DNA from: CAXTSE01 sp964246985
GTDB taxonomy: Bacteria > Actinomycetota > Actinomycetes > Actinomycetales > Microbacteriaceae
Assembly (NCBI GenBank): GCA_964246985.1
Contig: CAXTSE010000007.1
Coordinates: forward strand, 1 to 64,000
Length of the DNA: 64,000 nt
Direction of reading: 5' to 3'
In this document: piece by piece, positions 44,384-52,570 of the stretch
Layout of the letters: every line of letters starts with the position of its first letter
How positions within the stretch are numbered: the first letter of the stretch is position 1
Notes under the pieces: generated by a model
The model's input: only the letters and a program-made list of their open reading frames with translations
Database searches by the model: none
What the model was told of the DNA's origin: nothing
Made by a program: the position numbers and the translations under genes

Positions 44384-44938
44384 TCACCACTCGCTGGGGG
44401 CCGCGTCCCTCGTGCTCGGCAGGCGCGTGGCCGCTGCCCACTTGGCCATCCAGGCCGGGATCGGGTGCGCGGCGACATCGACACCCGTCACCCGCCCGAG
44501 CTCGGCCATCGGCACCACGCCGCCGGTGACGCGCAGGAAGCGCCCGGCGACATGCGCTCGCACGCACAGCTCGCCGTCGACCGTGAAGCGCTGCTCGATG
44601 TAGACCTGACGATCGTCGTACCCGGTGATCGCGGTCTCGATGACGTATCGCTGCCCGAGCGTGAGCGACTTGCGATAGGCGATGGTCTGCGCCGTGACGA
44701 CCGGGTAGATGCCGGCCTTGCGCATCCGTACCCAGAGTCCGCTCCGAAGCATCAGGTCGAGGCGGGCGTGATCCATCTGCGCCAGATAGACGCTGTTGTT
44801 CATGTGCCGCAGCTCGTCGATGTCGGTCAGCCAGACGCGATCCGAGACCCGGCCGACGTCGTCGATGGCGAGCGGGCCGCCACGGCGAGAGGCGAGCTGG
44901 ATGCGCAGCAGGCGCAGGTACCGGCGAATCAGGTCCAC
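44384..44938 (-). CDS. Hotdog-fold thioesterase family protein
   Basis: A 184-residue protein of the 4-hydroxybenzoyl-CoA thioesterase/Them6 kind. The helical N-terminus (YLRLLRIQLASRRGG) is followed by a hotdog domain with the motif DIDELRHMNNSVYLAQMDHARLDLML seen around residues 38-63, IAYRKSLTLGQRY and VYIEQRFTVDGELCVRAHVAG. It probably hydrolyses acyl-CoA thioesters; the acyl group is unknown. Acid residues for catalysis are consistent with Asp39 in the TDID stretch, as is common. It has a GTG start, with TAGCGT 8 nt upstream on the minus strand. Convergent with the flavoprotein gene. Confidence 0.8.
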   Translation of the reverse strand: MDLIRRYLRLLRIQLASRRGGPLAIDDVGRVSDRVWLTDIDELRHMNNSVYLAQMDHARLDLMLRSGLWVRMRKAGIYPVVTAQTIAYRKSLTLGQRYVIETAITGYDDRQVYIEQRFTVDGELCVRAHVAGRFLRVTGGVVPMAELGRVTGVDVAAHPIPAWMAKWAAATRLPSTRDAAPSEW

Positions 44939-45010
44939 GAGCGGGAACGCTACCCGCCCCGCCGAGGACGCGACCGGATGCTGTGGGCCGCCGACAGCAT
45001 CCGCGCCGGT

Positions 45011-46000
45011 TCAGCGCCCGCGGTTGTCGACGATCGTCATGCGGGCGCCGTGCCGCTCGTACCCGATGCCCGCGGCCTCGATCAGCCGCACCACGCGCTG
45101 CCGGTGGCCGCGCCACGGTTCGAGCAGCTCGAGCATGCCGGCGTCGTCGACGCGCTCGCCGATCAGCGCCCAGCCGACGCGCTTCGCCACGTGGAAGTCG
45201 CCGACGCTCACCGAGTCGGGGCAGCCGTGCGAGCGCTGAACGGTCTCGTGGGCCGTCCAGACGCCGATGCCGGGGATGCTCTGCAGCCGGCGCTTCGCTG
45301 TCGCGGAGTCGAGGCCGACCCCGCGCTCGAGCGCGTCGCCGACCGCGACGGCACGCATGACGGTGTCGGATCGCTGCGGTCCGACCCCGGCGCGGTGCCA
45401 CTCCCATGAGGGCACCCGCCTCCACACCGCGGCCGCCGGAGCGACGCGCATGCCGCGGGGTGCCGGACCCGGCGCCGGATCGCCGTGACGCAGCACGAGC
45501 TCTCGCCAGGCGTGCTTCTGCTCGATGCCGGTGACCTTCTGCCCGAGGATCGTCGGGACGAGGTAGGGAAGCAGGCGCCGCGCGCGGGTGAGTCGGAGCC
45601 CCGGCGTGCGACGGTGCAGGTCGCGCACCAGGGGATGGTGGTGCGGCTCGAAACCCGCGACGTCGTCGCCCGCGCCGAGCAGGTCGGGCACGGACGCGAT
45701 CGCCTGCTCGGCCCCCGGCCCCCACGCCGCGGCCTCGACGGTGGCGCGGACCACGCGGAGGTGGAGCGTCGCCGACCCCGCGGGGGTCGCGAAGGTCAGC
45801 CACACGCCGCCGGTCGCATCCCGTTGCATCGTCGGGTCGGTGCGTCCGGTCTGGAGCGGACCGAGCGTCAGTCGGAGTGACACCTGCTCGCGCGGCGCGT
45901 ACACGGTGCGCAGCGGGGGCTCGCCGGGCGCGACGGACGACGCGGCGGCGACTGCGGCATCCGCATCTGCACCGGTGTCGGGGGCGAGCTCGAGGGTCAT
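45011..46000 (-). CDS. DNA-3-methyladenine glycosylase (AlkA-like)
   Basis: A 329-residue HhH-GPD superfamily glycosylase that removes alkylated bases from DNA. The N-terminal beta-type domain is about residues 1-120. The helix-hairpin-helix is LQSIPGIGVWTAHETVQRS, followed by the catalytic Asp in SVGDFHVAKRVGWAL, then helices to the C-terminus. It lacks an N-terminal Ada methyltransferase domain. The ATG at 46000 (MTLELAPD) is favoured over one 45 nt upstream; TAGGGT is 7 nt before it. Convergent-side neighbours are unrelated. Confidence 0.83.
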   Translation of the reverse strand: MTLELAPDTGADADAAVAAASSVAPGEPPLRTVYAPREQVSLRLTLGPLQTGRTDPTMQRDATGGVWLTFATPAGSATLHLRVVRATVEAAAWGPGAEQAIASVPDLLGAGDDVAGFEPHHHPLVRDLHRRTPGLRLTRARRLLPYLVPTILGQKVTGIEQKHAWRELVLRHGDPAPGPAPRGMRVAPAAAVWRRVPSWEWHRAGVGPQRSDTVMRAVAVGDALERGVGLDSATAKRRLQSIPGIGVWTAHETVQRSHGCPDSVSVGDFHVAKRVGWALIGERVDDAGMLELLEPWRGHRQRVVRLIEAAGIGYERHGARMTIVDNRGR

Positions 46001-46033
46001 CGGGGCCACCCTAACCCCGCCCGCAGACGACGA

Positions 46034-46065
46034 CAGCCGGGCCACCCCGAAGGACGACCCGGCTG
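46034..46065. terminator. Hairpin downstream of small membrane protein gene
   Basis: CAGCCGGG (46034-46041) pairs with CCCGGCTG (46058-46065), with a 16-nt loop, 17 nt past the stop at 46082. Likely terminator for the minus-strand gene. Confidence 0.5.
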
Positions 46066-46081
46066 ACGGGACTGAGCGGAC

Positions 46082-46426
46082 TCAGCCGCAGGTGATGGTG
46101 ACGCCGTCGTTCTCGTAGACGCCCGGCTCGAGGCCGGCGCACGCCGACGCCAGACCCGCGGTCGTGGCGACGGCGATGATGATGCCGACGAGGATCGGCC
46201 AGACGATCGAGATGATGATGCCCGCGACGGCCAGGCGGTTCTTCTGGCCGGCACCGCGCGCCTGCACGAGGCCGACGATGCTCAGGATGAGCCCGAGCAG
46301 CGGGATGAGGAAGGCGAAGACGACGCCGGCGATGGTGATGCCGCGGCCGACCTGGGTGGTGGCGGGCGCCGGGGTGGCGGCGTAGGCCGGGGTCGGGGCG
46401 GGGTTCGGGACGATGGGATCGGTCAT
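46082..46426 (-). CDS. Small DUF4190-like membrane protein
   Basis: A 114-residue protein: Pro/Ala-rich N-terminal tail (about 28 residues), two hydrophobic segments (GITIAGVVFAFLIPLLGLIL and GIIISIVWPILVGIIIAVAT) separated by a positively charged loop VQARGAGQKNRLA, and a short Cys-containing C-terminus. The layout fits DUF4190 membrane proteins of unknown function in actinobacteria. SD AGGAG is 7 nt before the ATG. A second, related protein is encoded just upstream (46524-46811). Confidence 0.75.
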   Translation of the reverse strand: MTDPIVPNPAPTPAYAATPAPATTQVGRGITIAGVVFAFLIPLLGLILSIVGLVQARGAGQKNRLAVAGIIISIVWPILVGIIIAVATTAGLASACAGLEPGVYENDGVTITCG

Positions 46427-46476
46427 TGTGTTCTCCTGGGTTGTGATGACGAGACGGTGGTGCGGGGCTGAAAGCA

Positions 46477-46512
46477 CGAGAGCCGCGGTGCCGAAGGCGG
46501 CCGCGGCTCTCG
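46477..46512. terminator. Strong rho-independent-type hairpin
   Basis: CGAGAGCCGCGG (46477-46488) and CCGCGGCTCTCG (46501-46512) are perfect 12-bp arms around a 12-nt loop. Read on the minus strand, a TGCTTTC stretch follows. It ends the gene at 46524-46811. Confidence 0.7.
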
Positions 46513-46523
46513 AGGAGGTCGGA

Positions 46524-46811
46524 TCAGTAGTTGTATCCGCCGGAGGCGCCGACGAGCGCCAGCGGGAGGACGATCGACAGGATGATGCCGATCGCGCCCA
46601 GCACGGTGAGGATCGCGCCGACGATGATGCCGATCTTGGCGAGCTGGTTCGGGTAGCCGGCGGCCTTCGACTGGTTGTTGGCCACGACGCTGATGATCAG
46701 GCCGACGAGCGGGACGAGGATGGCGAGGATGAGCCCGACCAGCCCGAGCTGCTTGCCGGGGAAGTCCGCGGGAGCCGCGGCGGGCTGAGGTGCGGGGGGA
46801 GGCGTGGTCAT
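46524..46811 (-). CDS. Small DUF4190-like membrane protein, paralogue
   Basis: A 95-residue protein with a Pro/Ala-rich N-terminal tail and two to three hydrophobic segments (QLGLVGLILAILVPLVGLII, IGIIVGAILTVLGAIGIILS), ending VGASGGYNY. The charged loop NNQSKAAGYPNQLAK separates the segments. It shares organisation with the protein at 46082 but differs in sequence. SD AAGGAG is before the ATG. It has its own strong terminator. The role is unknown, perhaps envelope-related. Confidence 0.72.
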   Translation of the reverse strand: MTTPPPAPQPAAAPADFPGKQLGLVGLILAILVPLVGLIISVVANNQSKAAGYPNQLAKIGIIVGAILTVLGAIGIILSIVLPLALVGASGGYNY

Positions 46812-46945
46812 GATTCTCCTTGTGACGAGCGTGAAGTGAGCGACCTTCAGCTTATACCGAAGACGAGCCGACTCTAGCGAAGCTCACAGCTTCCGCGCGA
46901 CCCATTGCGGTAATCGGCGCGTCGCATTCGGTCACGGAAACCCGG

Positions 46946-46951
46946 CAGGAT
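46946..46951 (+). promoter_or_regulatory. -10-like hexamer CAGGAT of pfkA
   Basis: CAGGAT is 6 nt before the ATG at 46958, consistent with a leaderless mRNA. Weakly conserved, so tentative. Confidence 0.3.
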
Positions 46952-46957
46952 GGTGGC

Positions 46958-47983
46958 ATGAGCATCGGCATCCTGACCAGCGGTGGCGACTGCCCCGGCC
47001 TCAACGCGGTCATCCGCGCCGCCGTCTTCACGGGCAGCAAGCTGCACGACATGGAGTTCGTGGGCTTCCGCAACGGCTGGAAGGGCGTCGTCGAGGGGGA
47101 CACGATCCCCCTCGGCCGACCGCAGGTCATGGGCATCTCCAAGCAGGGCGGCACCATCCTCGGAACCTCGCGCACCAACCCGTTCGAGAACGGCGGCGGG
47201 CCCGACCGCATCGCCCAGGTGATGGAGGAGCAGGGCATCGAGGCCATCATCGCGATCGGAGGCGAGGGCACGCTCGCCGCGGCCAAGCGACTGACGGATG
47301 CGGGCATCCGCATCGTGGGAGTCCCCAAGACGATCGACAACGACCTCTCGGCCACCGACTACACCTTCGGCTTCGACACCGCCGTGCAGATCGCGACGGA
47401 TGCGATGGACCGTCTGCGCACCACCGGCGACTCCCACGGCCGCTGCATGGTCGCCGAGGTCATGGGCCGCCACGTCGGCTGGATCGCGCTGCACTCGGGC
47501 ATGGCGGCGGGCGCCCACGCGATCCTCATCCCCGAGCAGAAGACCTCGATCGAGCAGATCTGCGAGTGGGTCGAGTCGGCCCGCGATCGCGGGCGTGCGC
47601 CGCTGATCGCGGTCGCCGAGGGGTTCAAGCTCGACACCATGGACGACGCGCACTCGGAGCGCGGGCTCGACGCGTTCGGCCGCCCGCGCCTCGGCGGCAT
47701 CGGAGATCAGCTCGCCCCCGAGATCGAGGAGCGCACCGGCATCGAGACCCGCGCCACGACGCTCGGCCACATCCAGCGCGGCGGCACCCCGAGCGCCTAC
47801 GACCGCGTCCTCGCCACGCGATACGGGATGGCCGTCATCGAGTCGATCCGCTCGGGCCACTGGGGGCGCATGGTCGCGCTCCGCGGCACGCAGATCGTGC
47901 ACGTGCCGTTCGAGGACGCGCTCGGTCGGCTCAAGGTCGTGCCGCAGAGCCGCTACGACGAGGCCGCGGTGCTGTTCGGGTAA
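46958..47983 (+). CDS. pfkA: 6-phosphofructokinase
   Basis: Phosphorylates fructose-6-phosphate in glycolysis; 341 residues. Visible motifs are the nucleotide-binding GILTSGGDCPGLNAVIRA at the N-terminus, IGGEGTLAAAKRL, the catalytic PKTIDNDLSATDYTFGFDTA, GRHVGWIALHSG and TTLGHIQRGGTPSAYDR. The E. coli GGDGS is GGEGT here: Asp becomes Glu, while the Gly that distinguishes ATP- from PPi-using enzymes is kept, so ATP is the likely donor. DHAP from the rhamnose pathway enters below this step. A monocistronic gene. Confidence 0.93.
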   Translation: MSIGILTSGGDCPGLNAVIRAAVFTGSKLHDMEFVGFRNGWKGVVEGDTIPLGRPQVMGISKQGGTILGTSRTNPFENGGGPDRIAQVMEEQGIEAIIAIGGEGTLAAAKRLTDAGIRIVGVPKTIDNDLSATDYTFGFDTAVQIATDAMDRLRTTGDSHGRCMVAEVMGRHVGWIALHSGMAAGAHAILIPEQKTSIEQICEWVESARDRGRAPLIAVAEGFKLDTMDDAHSERGLDAFGRPRLGGIGDQLAPEIEERTGIETRATTLGHIQRGGTPSAYDRVLATRYGMAVIESIRSGHWGRMVALRGTQIVHVPFEDALGRLKVVPQSRYDEAAVLFG

Positions 47984-48012
47984 ACCACCCTCGCGGTGGG
48001 ATGCTGACGGGC

Positions 48013-48417
48013 ATGAACACCGCCTTCATCGTCATCGGCTCGATCTTCGTGGCCCTGGCGGCCGTGATCCACCTGCTCATCTTCTTCCTCGAGAGCGTGC
48101 TCTGGTCGCGGCCCTCCACCTGGCGGCGCTTCGGGGTCCGCAGCCAGGCGGATGCCGACGTCCTCAAGCCGATGGCCTACAACCAGGGCTTCTACAACGT
48201 GTTCCTCGCCCTCGGCGCGGGCACGGGGCTGGTCATGCTCGGCTCGACCAACGTTCCGCAGGCCGGGCTCGCGCTCGCCATCTTCTCGCTGCTCTCGATG
48301 CTGCTCGCTGCGGTGGTGCTGATCACCTCCAACCCGAGGCTCGCGCGCGCGGCGATCCTGCAGGGCGGGGCGCCGCTGCTCGGCATCGTGTTCCTGGTGC
48401 TCGGCATCGTGGCCTGA
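48013..48417 (+). CDS. DUF1304-family membrane protein
   Basis: A 134-residue protein with four hydrophobic segments: FIVIGSIFVALAAVIHLLIF, a segment around YNVFLALGAGTGLVML, LALAIFSLLSMLLAAVVLI, and LLGIVFLVLGIVA. The His-Glu stretch near the first segment (HLLIFFLESVLW) and YNQGFYN are typical of the DUF1304 family. Its function is unknown. ATG 48013 is chosen; ATG 48001 in the same frame is possible. The 33-nt gap after pfkA permits co-transcription. A hairpin follows. Confidence 0.8.
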   Translation: MNTAFIVIGSIFVALAAVIHLLIFFLESVLWSRPSTWRRFGVRSQADADVLKPMAYNQGFYNVFLALGAGTGLVMLGSTNVPQAGLALAIFSLLSMLLAAVVLITSNPRLARAAILQGGAPLLGIVFLVLGIVA

Positions 48418-48423
48418 CGCGAG

Positions 48424-48472
48424 GCCCCCTGCCGACGGGGCTGCGCATCCGAAGCCCACCCGAACAGGGGGC
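48424..48472. terminator. Stem-loop downstream of DUF1304 gene
   Basis: GCCCCCTG (48424-48431) pairs with CAGGGGGC (48465-48472), loop of 33 nt with its own pairing. A plausible terminator, weak evidence. Confidence 0.35.
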
Positions 48473-48519
48473 GTGCCCGGCCCCATCCGTCCCCTAGGGT
48501 GAGTGTGAGCGCTGGGCCC

Positions 48520-48525
48520 TACCCT
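48520..48525 (+). promoter_or_regulatory. -10 hexamer TACCCT of CAP/GH5 operon
   Basis: TACCCT is 6 nt before the ATG at 48532 (leaderless), supporting this start over GTG 48499 and ATG 48553. Confidence 0.4.
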
Positions 48526-48531
48526 GCGCGC

Positions 48532-49545
48532 ATGCGAGTCGGGGGGCACAGCATGGGGGTTCGGACGCGTTCGGCGACCGCGGTTGCAGCGGTGCTCACC
48601 GCACTGGTCATCGTGATCGGGCTCGGAGCAGGACCGGCGGCGGCGCTTCCCAGTGCCTCGCGCGTCGCGGTGGCGGATGCGGTGGCCCGCATCCTGGCCG
48701 ATACCAACGCCCTGCGCGCGGCCGGCGGTCTGGCACCGCTCTCGTCGAACCCGTACCTGCAGTCGGTGGCCCAGAACTGGACCGGGCAGCAGGCCGCCAC
48801 CGGGGTCATGTCGCACAACCCGAACTACGGATCGCAGATCCCCGCGGGCTGGACCAACGCCGCCGAGAACGTCGCGAAGGACTACACCTACTCGACGGTC
48901 GTCACCGGCTGGCGCAACTCCCCCGGTCACTATGCCAACATCATGGGCCCGTACACCGACATCGGCATCGGCTACGTCGAGGCGAACGGGCACCGCTACT
49001 TCACGCAGGTGTTCGCACGGTATCCGGCGACCGTGCCGCCCCCGGTCGCGCTCGCGCCGCCGACCAGCTCACCCGACGGGTCGGTCGAGATCTACCGGTT
49101 CTGGAGCGCGAGCAACTCCACGCACTTCTACACGGCCTCCGTCGACGAGCGGAATTCCATCGTCGCGAGCTACCCGCGGTCGGTCTGGAGCTACGAGGGC
49201 GTCGCCTACCGAGCGTTCACCACGCAGATCGACGGCACCATCCCGCTGTTCCGGTTCTGGAGTCCGCGTCTGAACGGGCACTTCTACACCGCATCGTCCG
49301 ACGAGCGCGATTTCACCGTCGCCACCTACCCCGCCAGCACCTGGACCTTCGAGGGCGTCGCCTACTACGTGTACCCGAGCACCTCGTCGGTCGCCGGGAC
49401 GACCGCGGTCTCGAGATTCTGGAGTCCGCGCAATCAGCACCACTTCTACACGGCCTCCGCCGCGGAGAAGAACTCCGTGATCGCGGGCTACCCGGCGAGC
49501 ATGTGGACCTACGAGGGCGATACGTTCCGAGTCCCCGCTCCCTGA
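48532..49545 (+). CDS. Secreted CAP-domain protein with C-terminal three-repeat module
   Basis: A 337-residue secreted protein. Signal peptide 1-38 (GLGAGPAAA then LPS), CAP/SCP-like domain about 48-165 (AENVAKDY, WRNSPGHYANIMGPYTDIGIGY), and then a C-terminal module of three repeats at about 186-230, 237-281 and 293-333. The repeats share RFWSP-NxxHFYTAS, (W)xYEGVAY and a closing TFRVPAP. CAP proteins are extracellular; their biochemical role in bacteria is unclear. The module looks like PF18885 (DUF5648), which is common behind hydrolase domains. The gene overlaps the next by one base (TGATG). Confidence 0.86.
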   Translation: MRVGGHSMGVRTRSATAVAAVLTALVIVIGLGAGPAAALPSASRVAVADAVARILADTNALRAAGGLAPLSSNPYLQSVAQNWTGQQAATGVMSHNPNYGSQIPAGWTNAAENVAKDYTYSTVVTGWRNSPGHYANIMGPYTDIGIGYVEANGHRYFTQVFARYPATVPPPVALAPPTSSPDGSVEIYRFWSASNSTHFYTASVDERNSIVASYPRSVWSYEGVAYRAFTTQIDGTIPLFRFWSPRLNGHFYTASSDERDFTVATYPASTWTFEGVAYYVYPSTSSVAGTTAVSRFWSPRNQHHFYTASAAEKNSVIAGYPASMWTYEGDTFRVPAP

Positions 49546-51191
49546 TGATCCGCGCGCTGTCGGCAGCCGTCGCGGCCGCCCTGTTGCTGGCGGGGCTGGC
49601 GGGGCTGGGAGCACTGCCGGCGTCCGCTGTGGCGCGCGGTCCGTCGGTCGCCGCGTCGGCTCCCGCGCCGGTGCCCGTGGTGTCCGGGAACACCATCGTC
49701 GACGCCCGCACCGGCGCCGTGTTCGTGCCGCACGCGGTCAACTGGCCGAGCTTCGAGTACGCCTGCCAGCAGGGCTGGGCGTACTCGTCGGGCGGAGCGA
49801 CGGCAGCCGCGGCGTCGGCCATGACGAGCTGGGGCATCACGGCGGTGCGCCTCCCGGTGAACGAGGCGTGCTGGCTCGGCGTCGACGGCTCCCCCGCCTT
49901 CGGCACGGCCGCCGGCTACCGCGCCGCGATCCGGTCGTGGGTCACCACCCTCAACGGGGCCGGTCTCGTGGTGATCCTCGATCTGCACTGGAACGCACCC
50001 GCCGGATACGTCGCCGCCGGCCAGCGCGCCATGGCGGACAGCCGCTCGGTGACCTTCTGGGCGCAGGTCGCCGCCGAGTACGCCGCCTCGCCGTCCGTGC
50101 TGTTCGATGCTTTCAATGAGCCGTACTCGCGGTGGAGCCCCACCGGCGCCGGGCTCGCGTTCACCCTGACCTGGGACTGCTGGAGGAACGGCGGATGCCG
50201 GGCACCGGTCGAGAACGACGAGTCCGGTTCGCTGAGCGGCAGCACCTACCCGGTGGTCGGCATGGCGGATCTGGTGAGCGCCATCCGCGGAGCCGGTGCG
50301 TCCCAGCCGATCCTGCTCGCGGGTCTCGACTACGCCAACGACCTGCGCGGCTGGCTGGCCAACCGCCCGGCCGACGGTCAGCTCATCGCGTCGTGGCACA
50401 ACTATCCCGGACAGCGCTGCAGCAGCCCGACGTGCTGGGACGCCGAGATCGCGCCGGTCGCCTCCGTGGTCCCCGTGATGGTCACGGAGTTCGGTCAGAC
50501 GGACGGAACGAGCACGTTCCTGCAGACGTTCATGTCGTGGGCCGACGCCCACGGCATCGGCTACAGCCCGTGGGCGTGGTGGCAGGTCGACGCGTCGGAG
50601 TCCCTCACCGCGAGCCGCTACGCGCTCATCACCGACACGACGACCTTCGCACCGAAGGCCCCGGCGGGCACTGCGTACAAGTCCCACCTCGCGAGCCTCG
50701 GCAGCGCGCCGCCGGGCGCTCCGGGCTCCGTGGCCATCTACCGCTTCTGGAGCCCCGCGAACTCGACCCACTTCTTCACCGCGTCAGCCGCCGAGAAGGA
50801 CGCCATCCTCCGCACCTACCCCGCCACGACGTGGACCTACGAGGGCGTCGCCTTCCGCGCGTTCCCGACGCAGGTCGCCGGAACGGTGCCCCTGTTCCGC
50901 TTCTGGAGCCCGCGGCTCAGCGGACACTTCTTCACGGCGGACTCCGGCGAGAAGGACTCGATCATCGCGAACTACCCGCCCTCGACCTGGACCTTCGAGG
51001 GCACCGCGTTCTTCGTCTACCCCGCCGACTCCGCCGCCGCCGCGACGACGGCGGTGTCGAGGTTCTGGAGCCCGACGAGCCAGCACCACTTCTACACGGC
51101 GTCCGTCGCGGAGCGGGACGGCATCATCGCCGCGTACCCGCAGCGCATCTGGACCTACGAGGGCGACACCTTCCGGGTCCCCGCCCCCTGA
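49545..51191 (+). CDS. Secreted GH5 glycoside hydrolase with same three-repeat module
   Basis: A 548-residue secreted enzyme. Signal peptide about 1-30 (ALPASAVA). A glycoside-hydrolase-family-5 barrel covers about 46-385, with VRLPVNEACW, VVILDLHWNAP, acid/base Glu192 in FDAFNEPYSR, SWHNYPGQ, nucleophile Glu315 in MVTEFGQTDG and YSPWAWW. Cys pairs (C73/C109, C212/C218, C292/C297 nearby) suggest disulfides. The C-terminal module of three repeats (about 396-440, 446-493, 502-545) is the same type as in the CAP protein upstream. Likely hydrolyses beta-glucan or cellulose. TGATG coupling; converges with hemL, 2 nt apart. Confidence 0.88.
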   Translation: MIRALSAAVAAALLLAGLAGLGALPASAVARGPSVAASAPAPVPVVSGNTIVDARTGAVFVPHAVNWPSFEYACQQGWAYSSGGATAAAASAMTSWGITAVRLPVNEACWLGVDGSPAFGTAAGYRAAIRSWVTTLNGAGLVVILDLHWNAPAGYVAAGQRAMADSRSVTFWAQVAAEYAASPSVLFDAFNEPYSRWSPTGAGLAFTLTWDCWRNGGCRAPVENDESGSLSGSTYPVVGMADLVSAIRGAGASQPILLAGLDYANDLRGWLANRPADGQLIASWHNYPGQRCSSPTCWDAEIAPVASVVPVMVTEFGQTDGTSTFLQTFMSWADAHGIGYSPWAWWQVDASESLTASRYALITDTTTFAPKAPAGTAYKSHLASLGSAPPGAPGSVAIYRFWSPANSTHFFTASAAEKDAILRTYPATTWTYEGVAFRAFPTQVAGTVPLFRFWSPRLSGHFFTADSGEKDSIIANYPPSTWTFEGTAFFVYPADSAAAATTAVSRFWSPTSQHHFYTASVAERDGIIAAYPQRIWTYEGDTFRVPAP

Positions 51192-51193
51192 TC

Positions 51194-52570
51194 TCAGGGA
51201 GCGGTCGCCGCAGCAGCCGCGCGAGCCGCGGCCGGGAGCGCGTCCACGATCCGCGAGATCGCGGCGTCGTCGTGCGCCGCAGACAGGAACCACGCCTCGT
51301 ACACGCTGGGCGGCAGCGAGACCCCCGCGTCGAGCATCGCGTGGAAGAACGGCGGGTACCGCCACGCCTCCTGCGCCTTCGCATCCGCGTAGTCACGAAC
51401 CGGCTCGGCCCGGAACGCGACCGAGAACAGGCTGCCCGCGTAGGAGATCCGATGTGCGACCCCTTCGGCGTCGAGCGCCGAGGCCAGCGCCGACGACACG
51501 GCGGCGGATGCGCGGTCGACCCGCGCATAGACCTCCGGTGTCGCGAGGCGCAGGGTCGCGATACCCGCGGCGACCGCGATCGGATTGCCGCTCAGCGTGC
51601 CAGCCTGGTACACCGGGCCGAGCGGCGCGAGCATGTCCATGACGTCGGCCCGCCCGCCGAGCGCAGCGAGCGGCATGCCGCCGCCGAGCACCTTGCCGAA
51701 GGTGAGCAGGTCGGGCACCCATCCCGCGCCGTCGGGCACGACCCGCTGGGCCTCGAGCCCCCACCAGCCCGCGGGGCCGACCCGGAATCCGGTCAGCACC
51801 TCGTCGACGATGAGGAGGGCGCCGTGCTCGTGGGCGAGGCCCGACAGCGCGCGGTTGAAGCCCCGCGCCGGGGTGAGGACGCCTGCGTTGGCGCCGGCCG
51901 CCTCGGTGATGATCGCGGCGATCCTGCCGGGGTGGGCGGCGAATGCTGCCCGCACGACGTCGAGGTCGTTGTAGGGGAGCACGAGGGTCTGAGCGGCGAT
52001 CGGGGCCGGGATGCCCGCCGAGCCGGGGAGTCCGAGGGTGGCGACCCCGGATCCGGATTCCGCGAGGAGACCGTCCGAGTGTCCGTGGTAGTGCCCGGCG
52101 AACTTGATCAGCAGGTCGCGCCCCGTGAAGCCCCGCGCCAGCCGGATCGCGGTCATCGTCGCCTCGGTGCCCGTCGACACCATGCGCAGCTTCTCGAGCC
52201 CGCGCACTCGCTGCGACTCGGCGCCGGGCAGCGCCGTCTCGACGCAGAGGCGTCCGCGCACGAGCTCGGCGAGCTCGGTCTCGGGCGGAGTCGAGGCTCC
52301 GAACGACAAGCCGCGGGCGGCCGCACGCTGCACGGCGTCGACGACCTCCGGATGCGCGTGCCCGAGCAGCGCGGGACCCCACGAGCACACGAGGTCGACG
52401 TACTCGCGGCCCTCGATGTCGGTGACGTACGGCCCGCGTGCAGACACGAGCGAGCGAGGCGTGCCGCCGACCGAGCCGAAGGCGCGGACGGGCGAGTTCA
52501 CTCCGCCGGGGATGACGGCGCGGGCGCGCTGGGCCGCGCGCTCGTTGGTGGTGGGGGCCTCGGTCGTCAC
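51194..52570 (-). CDS. hemL: Glutamate-1-semialdehyde 2,1-aminomutase
   Basis: A PLP enzyme that converts glutamate-1-semialdehyde to 5-aminolevulinate in the C5 heme pathway; 458 residues. Family motifs are IPGGVNSPVRAFGSVGG, LVCSWGPALLGHAHP, VSTGTEATMTAIRLARG, HYHGHSDG, DEVLTGFRVG, the PLP lysine in FGKVLGGGMP and YQAGTLSGNP. The GTG start overlaps the hemB stop (GTGA). It is the last gene of the heme operon. Its substrate is produced by HemA (60579-61844). Confidence 0.95.
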   Translation of the reverse strand: MTTEAPTTNERAAQRARAVIPGGVNSPVRAFGSVGGTPRSLVSARGPYVTDIEGREYVDLVCSWGPALLGHAHPEVVDAVQRAAARGLSFGASTPPETELAELVRGRLCVETALPGAESQRVRGLEKLRMVSTGTEATMTAIRLARGFTGRDLLIKFAGHYHGHSDGLLAESGSGVATLGLPGSAGIPAPIAAQTLVLPYNDLDVVRAAFAAHPGRIAAIITEAAGANAGVLTPARGFNRALSGLAHEHGALLIVDEVLTGFRVGPAGWWGLEAQRVVPDGAGWVPDLLTFGKVLGGGMPLAALGGRADVMDMLAPLGPVYQAGTLSGNPIAVAAGIATLRLATPEVYARVDRASAAVSSALASALDAEGVAHRISYAGSLFSVAFRAEPVRDYADAKAQEAWRYPPFFHAMLDAGVSLPPSVYEAWFLSAAHDDAAISRIVDALPAAARAAAAATAP

